Below, in pieces: positions 19,426 to 27,442 of a stretch of 64,000 nucleotides of DNA. The DNA is from Candidatus Melainabacteria bacterium (GTDB lineage: Bacteria > Cyanobacteriota > Vampirovibrionia > Obscuribacterales > Obscuribacteraceae), in contig RXJR01000001.1 of assembly GCA_003963305.1 (NCBI GenBank), positions 186,001-250,000 on the forward strand, in the 5' to 3' direction. The notes beneath the pieces were generated by a model. It searched no databases, had not been told where the DNA came from, and worked only from the letters and a program-made list of their open reading frames with translations. Both the position numbers and the translations under genes were made by a program. Numbering within the stretch: position 1 is the stretch's first letter; the number at the start of each line of letters is the position of its first letter.

Positions 19426-19446
19426 CGGAATCATAGCATGATTCCG
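19426..19446. promoter_or_regulatory. 21-nt palindrome upstream of pcrA
   Basis: CGGAATCAT and ATGATTCCG are perfect 9-bp arms around AGC, 60 bp before the pcrA start codon, in the 19187-19506 gap. It could be an operator or a leader hairpin; there is no T-tract, so it is not a standard terminator. It does not match the E. coli or Bacillus LexA boxes. Confidence 0.45.
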
Positions 19447-19506
19447 GACTGCGGCATGTCATGAGCAGTTAATCGGCGACTATCGTTAAGGGGACACATC
19501 ACATAT

Positions 19507-22338
19507 ATGAGCACAGGCGTCGTGGCAAATTCGAACTCGGCCTATCCAGCGAACCAAGATCTGCTGGCAAATTTGAACCCGCAGCAGGCGGAAGCCGTGT
19601 CACTCAAGTGGGGACCGGCGCTGGTCATAGCTGGGGCAGGCAGCGGTAAGACAACCGTCCTGACGCGCCGCATCGCCTACCTGATATCAGAACTGGGTCA
19701 AGACCCCGAAACGATCCTTGCCGTCACCTTCACAAACAAGGCTGCAGGCGAGATGAAAGCCCGTGTTGAAAAGATAGTCGGTTTCGACCAGGCTCGCCGC
19801 ATCACTATCGGCACTTTCCACAGCGTCTGCGCCAGAATCTTGCGCCGCGAAATTGACGAATATCAGACCGCCGAAGGTTTCAAATGGACCAACAATTTCG
19901 TCATCTACGACGAGACTGACACCGTAAATATCATCAAAGGCGTAATCAAACGCATGAACCTGGACGAAAAGGTCTTCGTTCCAAAGAGCACGCGCTACGA
20001 AATTTCTGCCTTGAAAAACGACGGCATTACGTCGTCCAAATATGCATCGTCAGCTCGCTCTTATAAAGAGCAGCGAATTTCGGAAATCTATACAGCCTAC
20101 CAATCTGAACTGGCGCGCAATAACGCGATGGACTTCGACGATTTGATTTTGATCTTCACTGAGTTGATGAAAACAAATTCCAACTGCCTGGCAAGATTGC
20201 GACAACGCTTCCGCCACATCCTGGTCGACGAGTTCCAGGACACAAACAAATCGCAAGCAGATCTGGTTGAAATGATTGCGGGGCCGACGTCGCATCAGAA
20301 AATAGATGAGCACAACAACTGGGAAGAACGAACTCTCATGGTGGTTGGCGATGTTGACCAGTCGATTTATTCCTGGCGCAAAGCCGATTTCAAAATCTTG
20401 CTTGGCTTCCAGAACGACTACAAAATGGCAACGATGATCAAGCTGGAAGAGAACTACAGATCGACCAGCACAATTCTGGAAGTAGCCAACAGCATCATCG
20501 AAAACAACACGGAGCGCCTGGAAAAGGTCTTGCGCTGTAACAAGGGGCAGGGGTCAAAAGCTCAGTGCTATGAAGCGCAGGACGAAATCGATGAAGCGCA
20601 CTATGTCGTAGAAGAGCTCAAACGCTTAAAAGCCCGCGGCAAAACGCTCTCGGAATGCGTCATTCTCTATCGAACCAATGCACAAAGCCGAGCCATTGAA
20701 GAAGTTCTGGTGCGCAGCCATATGCCTTACACGCTGATCGGCTCGACTCGATTCTATGAACGCACCGAAATCAAAGACATGATTGCTTACTTGAAGTTGG
20801 TCTACAACTCGAAAGACGGTCAAGCCTTGAATCGCGCCATCAACACTCCCAAGCGCGGCATCGGCAAAACCACTCTCGAGAAGGTTCAGTCGTTTGCAGA
20901 AGAGCACAACATCAGCATGTTGGAAGCTTGCGAATCGGCGCTGCAAATTCGCGACCTGTCACCGAAGGCCCAACAAGGTTTGACCGAGTTTGCCGGTCAA
21001 GTGCGCCGCTGGCAAAATGCCGCCACGGTTGGCTCAGTCTCAGAGCTGCTTCAATTGATCATCGCCGACATTCGCTATATCGAAAAATTGGAGCAGGAAG
21101 CGAAAGAATCAAAAGATGAACTGGCACTCGGACGCATCGAAAACGTACAGGAATTCGTCAACGTCGCAAAAGAATTCGAAGACATTGCCGATGAGCCTGA
21201 CTTAGACTCATTCTTGACACGCATTTCGCTCGTCAGCGATCTGGACGCAGTCAAGATGGACGAAGACACAATCAAGCTGATGACGTTGCACGGCGCCAAG
21301 GGCTTGGAATTCTCAGTTGTCTTTTTAATGGGATTGGAAGAAGGTCTCTTCCCTCACATCCGTTCTCTCGACTCACCCTCCGCCATGGAAGAAGAGCGGC
21401 GACTGATGTACGTAGGCGTCACACGAGCCGCTGATTTGCTCTACATGACGCTTTCTCGCAAACGCATGCTGATGCAACGAGGAGCAGGCGCAAGCTTTAG
21501 CTCGTCATACACCATTCCAAGCCGTTTTCTGAAGGAAATCACGCCTGGTCTCGTGCAAGGATTCTATCCAACGCCGGCCTCAGATCCATCTGATTATTCG
21601 AGGGAAGGCGAGTTCGGAAGAAGCGGCAATTACAACACCGGGCGTGGTGGCTTCGGCAATCGCGGCGGCGGTGGCTATCAGGATGACTACAGTGATAGCG
21701 GTAACCAGGAATCGCGCGGCGGCTATCGTGGACGCGACAACTCGTATGACGGCGGCGGCTCCAAATATGGTGACAACTCCGGCTATGGACGCGGCGGTGG
21801 TGGTTACGGCGGTGGCGGAGGCGGATATGGCGCTGGCGGCGGCAACCGCGGCGGAAGCAACTCTGGATATGGAAATCGCGGAGGCGGAGGCTACGGCGGT
21901 GGCGGTGGTTACGGCGGCGGCGGCAACTCCGGCTATGGAAACCGAGGCGGTGGATATGCAAACCGCAACGGCGCCCCCAGCTCTGGTTACGGACAGACGC
22001 AGGGCAGCAACAGTCCGGCACACTCAAAATACACTCCCAACCAGAACAGGCAACCTAATGGCGAGCGGCCACGAGTTCTACGTCCGGGCGAAACTCAAAA
22101 TGATCCGCGCTACGCCTCAAGCAACCCTCGTGAGAACGATGCGATGAGACCGGCTGGTCCCGCCGAAACTTTCGAAAAATTGTCGATCGGCGATTCAGTA
22201 CAACACGTCAAATTCGGCACAGGCAAAGTAGTGCAAATCATCGGAGACAAAGGAAAAGAACTCTACAACGTAGAGTTCGAGGGAGGCGCCGGAAAGCGTC
22301 TGCTTGATCCTAAGTTTGCGAAATTGATCAAACTCTAA
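19507..22338 (+). CDS. pcrA: UvrD/PcrA/Rep-type superfamily 1 DNA helicase with Gly-rich tail
   Basis: The 943-aa protein has all SF1A motifs: LNPQQAEAV (Q motif), IAGAGSGKTT (42-50), FTNKAAGEMK, GTFHSVCARILR, DEFQDTN, VGDVDQSIYSWR, LEENYRS, LHGAKGLEF and RLMYVGVTRA. Such helicases act in nucleotide excision repair and replication-fork clearance. The normal short linker between the helicase and the C-terminal Tudor-like RNA-polymerase-binding domain (about 885-943, GDSVQHVKFGTGKVVQI) is replaced by a long disordered segment rich in Gly, Tyr, Asn and Arg (about 700-870), with many GYG, RGG and GGGGY units. An AAGGGGA sequence lies upstream of the ATG. Confidence 0.95.
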   Translation: MSTGVVANSNSAYPANQDLLANLNPQQAEAVSLKWGPALVIAGAGSGKTTVLTRRIAYLISELGQDPETILAVTFTNKAAGEMKARVEKIVGFDQARRITIGTFHSVCARILRREIDEYQTAEGFKWTNNFVIYDETDTVNIIKGVIKRMNLDEKVFVPKSTRYEISALKNDGITSSKYASSARSYKEQRISEIYTAYQSELARNNAMDFDDLILIFTELMKTNSNCLARLRQRFRHILVDEFQDTNKSQADLVEMIAGPTSHQKIDEHNNWEERTLMVVGDVDQSIYSWRKADFKILLGFQNDYKMATMIKLEENYRSTSTILEVANSIIENNTERLEKVLRCNKGQGSKAQCYEAQDEIDEAHYVVEELKRLKARGKTLSECVILYRTNAQSRAIEEVLVRSHMPYTLIGSTRFYERTEIKDMIAYLKLVYNSKDGQALNRAINTPKRGIGKTTLEKVQSFAEEHNISMLEACESALQIRDLSPKAQQGLTEFAGQVRRWQNAATVGSVSELLQLIIADIRYIEKLEQEAKESKDELALGRIENVQEFVNVAKEFEDIADEPDLDSFLTRISLVSDLDAVKMDEDTIKLMTLHGAKGLEFSVVFLMGLEEGLFPHIRSLDSPSAMEEERRLMYVGVTRAADLLYMTLSRKRMLMQRGAGASFSSSYTIPSRFLKEITPGLVQGFYPTPASDPSDYSREGEFGRSGNYNTGRGGFGNRGGGGYQDDYSDSGNQESRGGYRGRDNSYDGGGSKYGDNSGYGRGGGGYGGGGGGYGAGGGNRGGSNSGYGNRGGGGYGGGGGYGGGGNSGYGNRGGGYANRNGAPSSGYGQTQGSNSPAHSKYTPNQNRQPNGERPRVLRPGETQNDPRYASSNPRENDAMRPAGPAETFEKLSIGDSVQHVKFGTGKVVQIIGDKGKELYNVEFEGGAGKRLLDPKFAKLIKL

Positions 22339-22362
22339 AACGGTAAGCTCTAAAACGGCAAG
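22333..22362 (+). repeat. 15-bp x2 tandem duplication at the pcrA stop
   Basis: Two copies of CTCTAAAACGG(T/C)AAG adjoin at 22333-22347 and 22348-22362; the first contains the TAA stop of pcrA. Confidence 0.75.
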
Positions 22363-22571
22363 CGCTCACATGTCTTCGTACCCTGACAAGTCTGTTGCCT
22401 CATCTAAAGTCGTACTCGTTGCTTAAGCATCAAAAGCGAGTCGCTTGAGAACCTTCTTTCAAATATGTTGGTCACCAGTCGTTACGTGCGAATTCAAGTG
22501 GTTGATTTAGAGCGTATAATCGGCGCACTTATTATGCTGCAAACGGTTAGCACAGTTTAGGGAGTATCAAA

Positions 22572-23030
22572 GTGGCTGAAGAACGTACATTCGTAGCCGT
22601 CAAGCCAGACGGTGTGGAACGTGGACTTGTTGGCGAAATCATCGCAAGATTCGAGAAGCGCGGTCTCAAGCTTGTCGGGCTGAAGATGATGAACGTGCCT
22701 CCGGCGATGGCGCAAGAGCACTATGGCGAGCACAAAGGCAAACCATTCTTTGATGGTTTGATCAAGTTCATCACTTCAGGACCTATCGTCGCAATGGTCT
22801 GGGAAGGAAAGAATGCCACCGGCTTAGCTCGCAACGTAATCGGCGCTACCAATCCAAAAGACTCAGCTCCCGGCACCATTCGTGGTGACTTCGCCGTCGA
22901 TCTCGGTCGTAACACAGTGCATGGTTCCGACAGCCCAGCTAGCGCAGAGCGCGAGATTGGTATCTTCTTCAAGAAAGAAGAATTGATCGAAAATTGGGAC
23001 CGAACAATCCAGAAATGGGTCACTGAATAG
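22572..23030 (+). CDS. ndk: Nucleoside diphosphate kinase
   Basis: The 152-aa protein has the normal NDK length and the active-site motif NTVHGSD with the phospho-histidine at residue 117. Other hallmarks are [19 protein letters not shown], the Kpn loop region and [10 protein letters not shown]. It transfers the gamma phosphate between nucleoside triphosphates and diphosphates in the cytoplasm. The start is GTG, with AGGGAG about 9 nt upstream. The gene is alone on its strand; pcrA ends 233 bp upstream. Confidence 0.97.
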   Translation: MAEERTFVAVKPDGVERGLVGEIIARFEKRGLKLVGLKMMNVPPAMAQEHYGEHKGKPFFDGLIKFITSGPIVAMVWEGKNATGLARNVIGATNPKDSAPGTIRGDFAVDLGRNTVHGSDSPASAEREIGIFFKKEELIENWDRTIQKWVTE

Positions 23031-23048
23031 GCACTGATGGTCCAGGTT

Positions 23049-23108
23049 CGCTCTGATCACATTGAGTTCACTCTGATCAATTGATCTCAATCCAATCACA
23101 TTGAAGTC
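23049..23108. repeat. Three degenerate 20-bp repeats after ndk
   Basis: Units start at 23049, 23069 and 23089 and share a CTCTGATCA(C/A)ATTGA core. The array begins 18 nt after the ndk stop and ends 10 nt before the stop of the convergent selenoprotein gene. Confidence 0.6.
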
Positions 23109-23118
23109 CGCGCGGTTC

Positions 23119-24180
23119 CTAGAGAGCTGCGCGGATTCCGTATCTGAGCATTCTCCTCAGACCACCTCGCATAGCACGATTAGCCATTCTGTTTTGCTGC
23201 ATTTGCTGTTTATTCGCGGCCAGCACTTGTGGGTTTCCAATTATCTGCTCTTTTTTCGCAAGCTGTTTATCTACCTTGCCATCGGCATCTCGGTCATCTT
23301 CATGCTTGTCATACTTCTGGCGACCATAGTCAACGTAATTGGCGACATCGAACTGCGTGTAGCGCTCGAACGGTCTTTGCGCCATTCGTTGATGCATCAA
23401 TTGATCCGTAGTCTGAAAAGCTTCCCAGGGGATTTGCGCACCTTTCACATTGGCTTGAGCGGCGAGTTGCGGATTCAAAATCACATCAGATTTATACAAA
23501 CGATGCTTGGCTTCGTACTTCGCATCGAATCCCTGTAAATGGCTTCTCTTGCGAGTTGCGTCAGAATGTTTCGCAGCATGAGCGAGGTGCATTTGCGAGA
23601 ACATTTGATTCTTCTGCGCACGTGATAAATTTGGATTCAACCAAACCTGATTGAGCTGGTTAGCCAGACCCATCTCTGAAACGAGATCCGACGAGTTCCA
23701 GTACCCTTGCAGGCATGTCAAAACAGTACCGTCTGCAGACAACATGAACATCTGAATATTATGCGGCCCGGCACCATTGGTGGTGTTAATAGCTTTGCCG
23801 TCGACCTCATGTCGCCCCGAAATTCCGCAATAGGGCTCGTTTGTAATGTCTTGCGTACCGCATACGAAATAATCTTTGAGAGCGGTAAAGGCGGGATCCT
23901 GCGAGAGCGACACGGCTCTCAAGCTGTTACCGGCGCTTCACGTGGCGCCGCTTAGATTTCCCAACATATGCATCCAAAAGATCATCTTGCCTTCCCGCTG
24001 AGCTTGATATTCAGCCTGCGGCAATGATGCATGCCAGTTGATTTGATGAGTCAGTTGAGCAACATTATTTTGAGTCACGTTACCAGACATAAGTCTGGGT
24101 GCAGCAAACGAAGGAATTAATGCCACCGTCAAAGCGCCGACCAGGCTTGCCGCAATCAGATATGAGGATCTATGCTTCAT
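23119..24180 (-). CDS. Probable selenoprotein: exported thioredoxin-like protein read through an in-frame TGA (Sec81)
   Basis: Two minus-strand reading frames (up to 23938, and from 23922 down to 23119) are in the same phase and separated by exactly one TGA (23938-23940). Read through, they give one 353-aa protein. It has a signal peptide (ATG 24180; MKHRSSYLIAASLVGALTVA), a thioredoxin-like start (residues about 50-80, GKMIFWMHMLGNLSGAT), U at 81 followed by SAGNSLRAVSLSQ, then FVCGTQDI, GAGPHNIQMFMLSADGTVLTCLQGYW, which continue the same fold. The C-terminal third is basic and helical. A SECIS-like hairpin starts 18 nt after the TGA, and selB is at 38953-40878. A nonsense pseudogene or two separate genes are the alternatives; the second part alone has only a TTG start and no Shine-Dalgarno and would lack the first beta strand. 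The catalytic role is inferred as thiol/selenol redox in the envelope. Confidence 0.8.
23901..23925 (-). promoter_or_regulatory. Bacterial SECIS-like stem-loop after the TGA
   Basis: In the mRNA the stem GAGAGC/GCUCUC is perfect (23915-23920 with 23903-23908) and closes a six-base loop CGUGUC. Two more G-C pairs extend it across a UU bulge on the 5' side. The loop starts 24 nt after UGA and has G as its second base, which fits the known bacterial SECIS rules (loop 16-37 nt from UGA, G in the first two loop bases). Confidence 0.7.
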
Positions 24181-24216
24181 GGCACACTCTCGCAAACTAT
24201 TGTCAACCTATTAACG

Positions 24217-24259
24217 CACAAAACCTGCAACAGCGCCAGTCTTCTACACAAAACCTGCA
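24217..24259. repeat. 13-bp direct repeat, 30 bp apart, upstream of the selenoprotein gene
   Basis: CACAAAACCTGCA occurs at 24217-24229 and 24247-24259 in the divergent gap between the selenoprotein gene and the acetyltransferase gene. Spacing of about three helical turns suits paired protein binding; this is speculative. Confidence 0.5.
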
Positions 24260-24377
24260 CAGTAGATTCAAAGCTGGTTCGCCAAGTTCTAGTTTTGAGA
24301 CATTATTTGTTTGTTTTGAAAAAGGAAAAGTTGCGAAGTACGAGCTACAAACGAATCCGTAAAAAGAGATCATAATT

Positions 24378-25481
24378 TTGAACAAAGCAGAAACGACTAC
24401 TTACACAATAAAAGAAGTTCCGCGAAGTGACTTCAACCAGCTCATTGACCTGTGGTCGCTGGCGTTCAACATTGAGGACGCAGATCCGATAATTGGCACA
24501 CGCGCAGCTCGAGATCGCATCACCTCTCTATGCCAGCAAGGAATAGACTACATCGTCGCGGCGTACGACGGCGACTACATAGCGGCGACAGCATCGGTAA
24601 TTGAATTCCCGACACATCTTGGTGACAAATGGGTTCGATGTGGTGGCATCGCCGGTGTCGCTACGCAGCCTCAATATCGCAGGCAGAAATTGATCAATCA
24701 GTTATTGACCGATTGCATGCAACAACTGCATAAACGTGAAGTGCCGCTATCGGCTTTGTGGCCATTCGACTACGAGTTCTACGGGGCAATGGGTTGGGCG
24801 ATCACTGACGTTCGCTATAAAATTGACACCCTGACTGCGAAATTAAACAAGGTCAAAGGAAACGCGCGCTCATACAAAGCAACAGATCTTGGTGAACAGC
24901 ATCAGGCAAAAGCGATTCATAAAAGATGGATTCAGAACTTCAATCTAAGTATGGAACGAAGCGCTTTCCGTTGGATGCAGCTGCTTTTTCCGCCCGGCTC
25001 ACGGCGGCGACTGTTCGTACACAAAGACGGCTACATGATCTGGAATCTCAGTGGCTCCTTCGACAAAATTCTGCAAGTGACAGAATGGTGCTACCTGACG
25101 GATGAGGCATTCCGAGACGGTCTCGCTTTGCTTGCTCAAATGGATTCGCAATACGATCACGTCGTTTGGATCGCGCCAGAAATCGATACGCTTTATCGAA
25201 TAGCTGGTCCGAGCAAAGCGCATACAATTACTCAAGCACCAGGAATGATGTCACGAGTGGTGCACGTTGATGCATTTCTGGAAGCGATCGGCTCGACCTG
25301 CAAAGTGGATGTGCGCGATCCACTTGGAGTTAGTGGTCCAAAGGATAGTAAAGACGGAGCCAGCCCTGGAGCCCTGGTACAACATGTCACAGGCTTCTGG
25401 CAAAAACCCCAGGACGGTTTGCCGGCGGAGCTCTACGAAATCGCCAATCAATTTCCCGCATTCACTGCCGAGCAGTATTGA
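24378..25481 (+). CDS. GNAT acetyltransferase of the Eis type
   Basis: The 367-aa protein matches the enhanced-intracellular-survival (Eis)-like GNAT family. The CoA-binding motif is GGIAGVATQPQYRRQKLINQLL, with the acceptor-side signature LWPFDYEFYGAMGW, followed by a second GNAT-like half and a short C-terminal domain. Family members acetylate aminoglycosides or protein lysines using acetyl-CoA. The start is TTG at 24378 with a weak GAGATC sequence upstream. It is divergent from the selenoprotein gene. A 39-bp tandem array begins 3 nt after its stop codon. Confidence 0.85.
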   Translation: MNKAETTTYTIKEVPRSDFNQLIDLWSLAFNIEDADPIIGTRAARDRITSLCQQGIDYIVAAYDGDYIAATASVIEFPTHLGDKWVRCGGIAGVATQPQYRRQKLINQLLTDCMQQLHKREVPLSALWPFDYEFYGAMGWAITDVRYKIDTLTAKLNKVKGNARSYKATDLGEQHQAKAIHKRWIQNFNLSMERSAFRWMQLLFPPGSRRRLFVHKDGYMIWNLSGSFDKILQVTEWCYLTDEAFRDGLALLAQMDSQYDHVVWIAPEIDTLYRIAGPSKAHTITQAPGMMSRVVHVDAFLEAIGSTCKVDVRDPLGVSGPKDSKDGASPGALVQHVTGFWQKPQDGLPAELYEIANQFPAFTAEQY

Positions 25482-25483
25482 AC

Positions 25484-25653
25484 GGTTAGCCATCTCCAGT
25501 TCACGGTTAAGCTGTACTTTACGGTTAGCCATCTCCAGTTCATGGTTAAGCTGTATCTCGCGGTTAGCCATCTCCAGTTCATGGTTAAGCTGTATCTCGC
25601 GGCTAGCTATCTCCAGTTCATGGCGAAGCCGTATTTTGTGGTTAGCCATCAAC
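25484..25653. repeat. 39-bp tandem repeat, four copies plus a partial one
   Basis: Units begin at 25484, 25523, 25562, 25601 and 25640, each starting GGTTAGCCATCTCCAGTTCA or close to it. The array fills most of the gap between the acetyltransferase and the kinase genes. On the minus strand the array is open and would encode a 13-residue repeat (REIQLNHELEMAN), but I do not call a gene there. Confidence 0.9.
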
Positions 25654-25724
25654 AGCCTGCCACCGTCCATCATTTAGAATAGAATCTAAATATCTGCGAT
25701 CTGCCAATATTCGCATCGCAATGG

Positions 25725-27386
25725 ATGATTATAGTGCTTGAAGACAATTCCCTCACCGTCACACGCAAAACGTGCACTGCCTGCAATCAAGACTTTTTTC
25801 GCAGCGTCGGAGTCTGCCCGAACTGTGGCGCCACGGATCTAGTGGAAGTGAAACGAGATGCCTTTATTGGCAAAGTTCTCGCAGGTCGCTACCAGGTCGA
25901 AAGCCTGCTCGGCACGGGCGGAATGGGAGTCGTCTACAAAGCCTGGCAAGAAAACTTGAAGCGCCGGGTAGCCATCAAGGTGTTGCGTCAACAATTCCTT
26001 GAAGACCAGACGAGCGTAAAACGCTTTCAGCAAGAGGCAATCGCTGCCAGTCGACTGGCGCATCCGAATATCGTCACGCTTCATGACTTCGGATCAACCG
26101 AAGACGGCTATATCTACATGGTGATGGACATCATCAATGGGAAAAGTTTAGCCCAGGAGATGCGCGATCGCAGATCGATTGGTGTCGAACGTACCATCAA
26201 CATCGTTACGCAGGTCTGTGATGCACTCGATCACGCACATCGAAACGGCATCGTGCATAGAGATTTGAAACCTGGAAACATAATGCTGGTCGAATCTCCC
26301 GATGGTGGCGACTATGTCAAATTAGTCGATTTTGGAATCGCGAAAGTACTTGAAAGTGACGAAGATCAGGAACTAACGCAGAAAGGCGATGTCTTTGGTA
26401 GCCCGCTGTACATGAGCCCTGAGCAATGTCTGGGTCATGACCTTGATGGGCGGTCCGACATTTATTCGCTGGCAACAGTGATGTATGAATGTTTAACAGG
26501 GTGTGTTCCGCACAAAGGCAGAAACGCCATCGAAACGATCGATAAGCAAATTCATCAAACACCAGCATCTTTCGCAGAGATAAGACCCGACATCTATATT
26601 CCCGAGCGACTGGAAGCGGTGGTTATGAAAGCTCTGGCGAAATCGCCAGCCGCCAGACAACAGACAATGAAAGAACTGGCTGGCGAGCTGCAGGCGTCTG
26701 TTCCCAGAAAGAACGAAGCGCGCAATCTGCGAGCGCGTATAGACCCCGTCCGTTCTGCATCTATTCACAACGGGCTCGTGCGAGGGGGTTTAGCCGCCTT
26801 CGTTTGCGTGGGACTGGTAGCCGCTTTTCTAGGCTTCAAAAATTTCGTTGGGTCAAAGCCACCAATTTTAGTGCAGCCCCAGGGCAAACCAGTTCCTGCG
26901 GCAACCAATAACACGTCCCTTCCTGCGCCAACCGATAGCACCCCTGCGGCAACCGATGGCGCGACCCTTCCTGTGGCAACCGGTAGAACGCCTGCGGCAA
27001 CCGATGGCGCGTCCCTTCCTGCGGCAACCGATAGCGCGACCCTTCCTGCTCAAAATACGAACCAAGCCCAACACACAACCCAACAAATAGCTGGACCTGA
27101 TAGCAAGCCAACCACCGCAACTGCTATTCCTGGTGAATCTGCTTTGCCCCTCAACCAGGGGAAAGCCGCATTGCCCCACCAGTTGTCCCAAACTCAGAGC
27201 CCAACACCACATCGGAACACCATCAGGACGAAGGTTGTTGCGCCCAGAACACGCGATGTTAGTAAGGCGAACAAGCTCATTAAAGCTCATACTTCAGCGA
27301 ACCAAACCAAGCCGCCCAAAGTAAAAGTATCGCCGGAGGCTTCGAAGTGGTCGAAGCTGCAGAACCAGATACCAACCTCAGATTAA
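25725..27386 (+). CDS. Membrane Ser/Thr protein kinase with N-terminal zinc ribbon
   Basis: The 553-aa protein opens with a zinc ribbon (Cys17, Cys20, Cys31, Cys34), then a complete Hanks-type kinase domain. It has the Gly loop GTGGMGVVYK (63-72), Lys85, HRDLKPGN (178-185), DFGIAK (202-207) and GSPLYMSPEQC. A transmembrane helix lies near 350-370. The extracytoplasmic tail is a low-complexity Ala/Thr/Pro/Asp region (about 385-445) of repeated P-A-A-T-D units, then a Lys/Thr/Pro-rich basic end. No sensor domain such as PASTA is present. GTG at 25734 is an alternative start. It resembles the partial kinase at the left edge in the activation loop (GxxFGSPxYMSPEQC). Confidence 0.95.
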   Translation: MIIVLEDNSLTVTRKTCTACNQDFFRSVGVCPNCGATDLVEVKRDAFIGKVLAGRYQVESLLGTGGMGVVYKAWQENLKRRVAIKVLRQQFLEDQTSVKRFQQEAIAASRLAHPNIVTLHDFGSTEDGYIYMVMDIINGKSLAQEMRDRRSIGVERTINIVTQVCDALDHAHRNGIVHRDLKPGNIMLVESPDGGDYVKLVDFGIAKVLESDEDQELTQKGDVFGSPLYMSPEQCLGHDLDGRSDIYSLATVMYECLTGCVPHKGRNAIETIDKQIHQTPASFAEIRPDIYIPERLEAVVMKALAKSPAARQQTMKELAGELQASVPRKNEARNLRARIDPVRSASIHNGLVRGGLAAFVCVGLVAAFLGFKNFVGSKPPILVQPQGKPVPAATNNTSLPAPTDSTPAATDGATLPVATGRTPAATDGASLPAATDSATLPAQNTNQAQHTTQQIAGPDSKPTTATAIPGESALPLNQGKAALPHQLSQTQSPTPHRNTIRTKVVAPRTRDVSKANKLIKAHTSANQTKPPKVKVSPEASKWSKLQNQIPTSD

Positions 27387-27442
27387 GTGCATCAAGGGCG
27401 AGGTACAATTGGCCTTGAGCAGTGCATCGAGGTTTACTTAAC

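Noticed and set aside
21580-22023. Ala/Val-rich and Arg/His-rich frames opposite pcrA
   Set aside because: They are shadows of the Gly-rich coding region; the Gly codon bias creates long open frames.
23119-23922. The second half of the selenoprotein as a separate gene
   Set aside because: It has only a TTG start and no ribosome binding site, and it would begin in the middle of a thioredoxin-like fold whose first strand is in the other half.
25251-25673. A 140-aa minus-strand frame with 13-residue repeats (REIQLNHELEMAN)
   Set aside because: The repeats come from the 39-bp tandem array, and the rest lies antisense to the acetyltransferase gene. No ribosome binding site or conserved sequence supports it.
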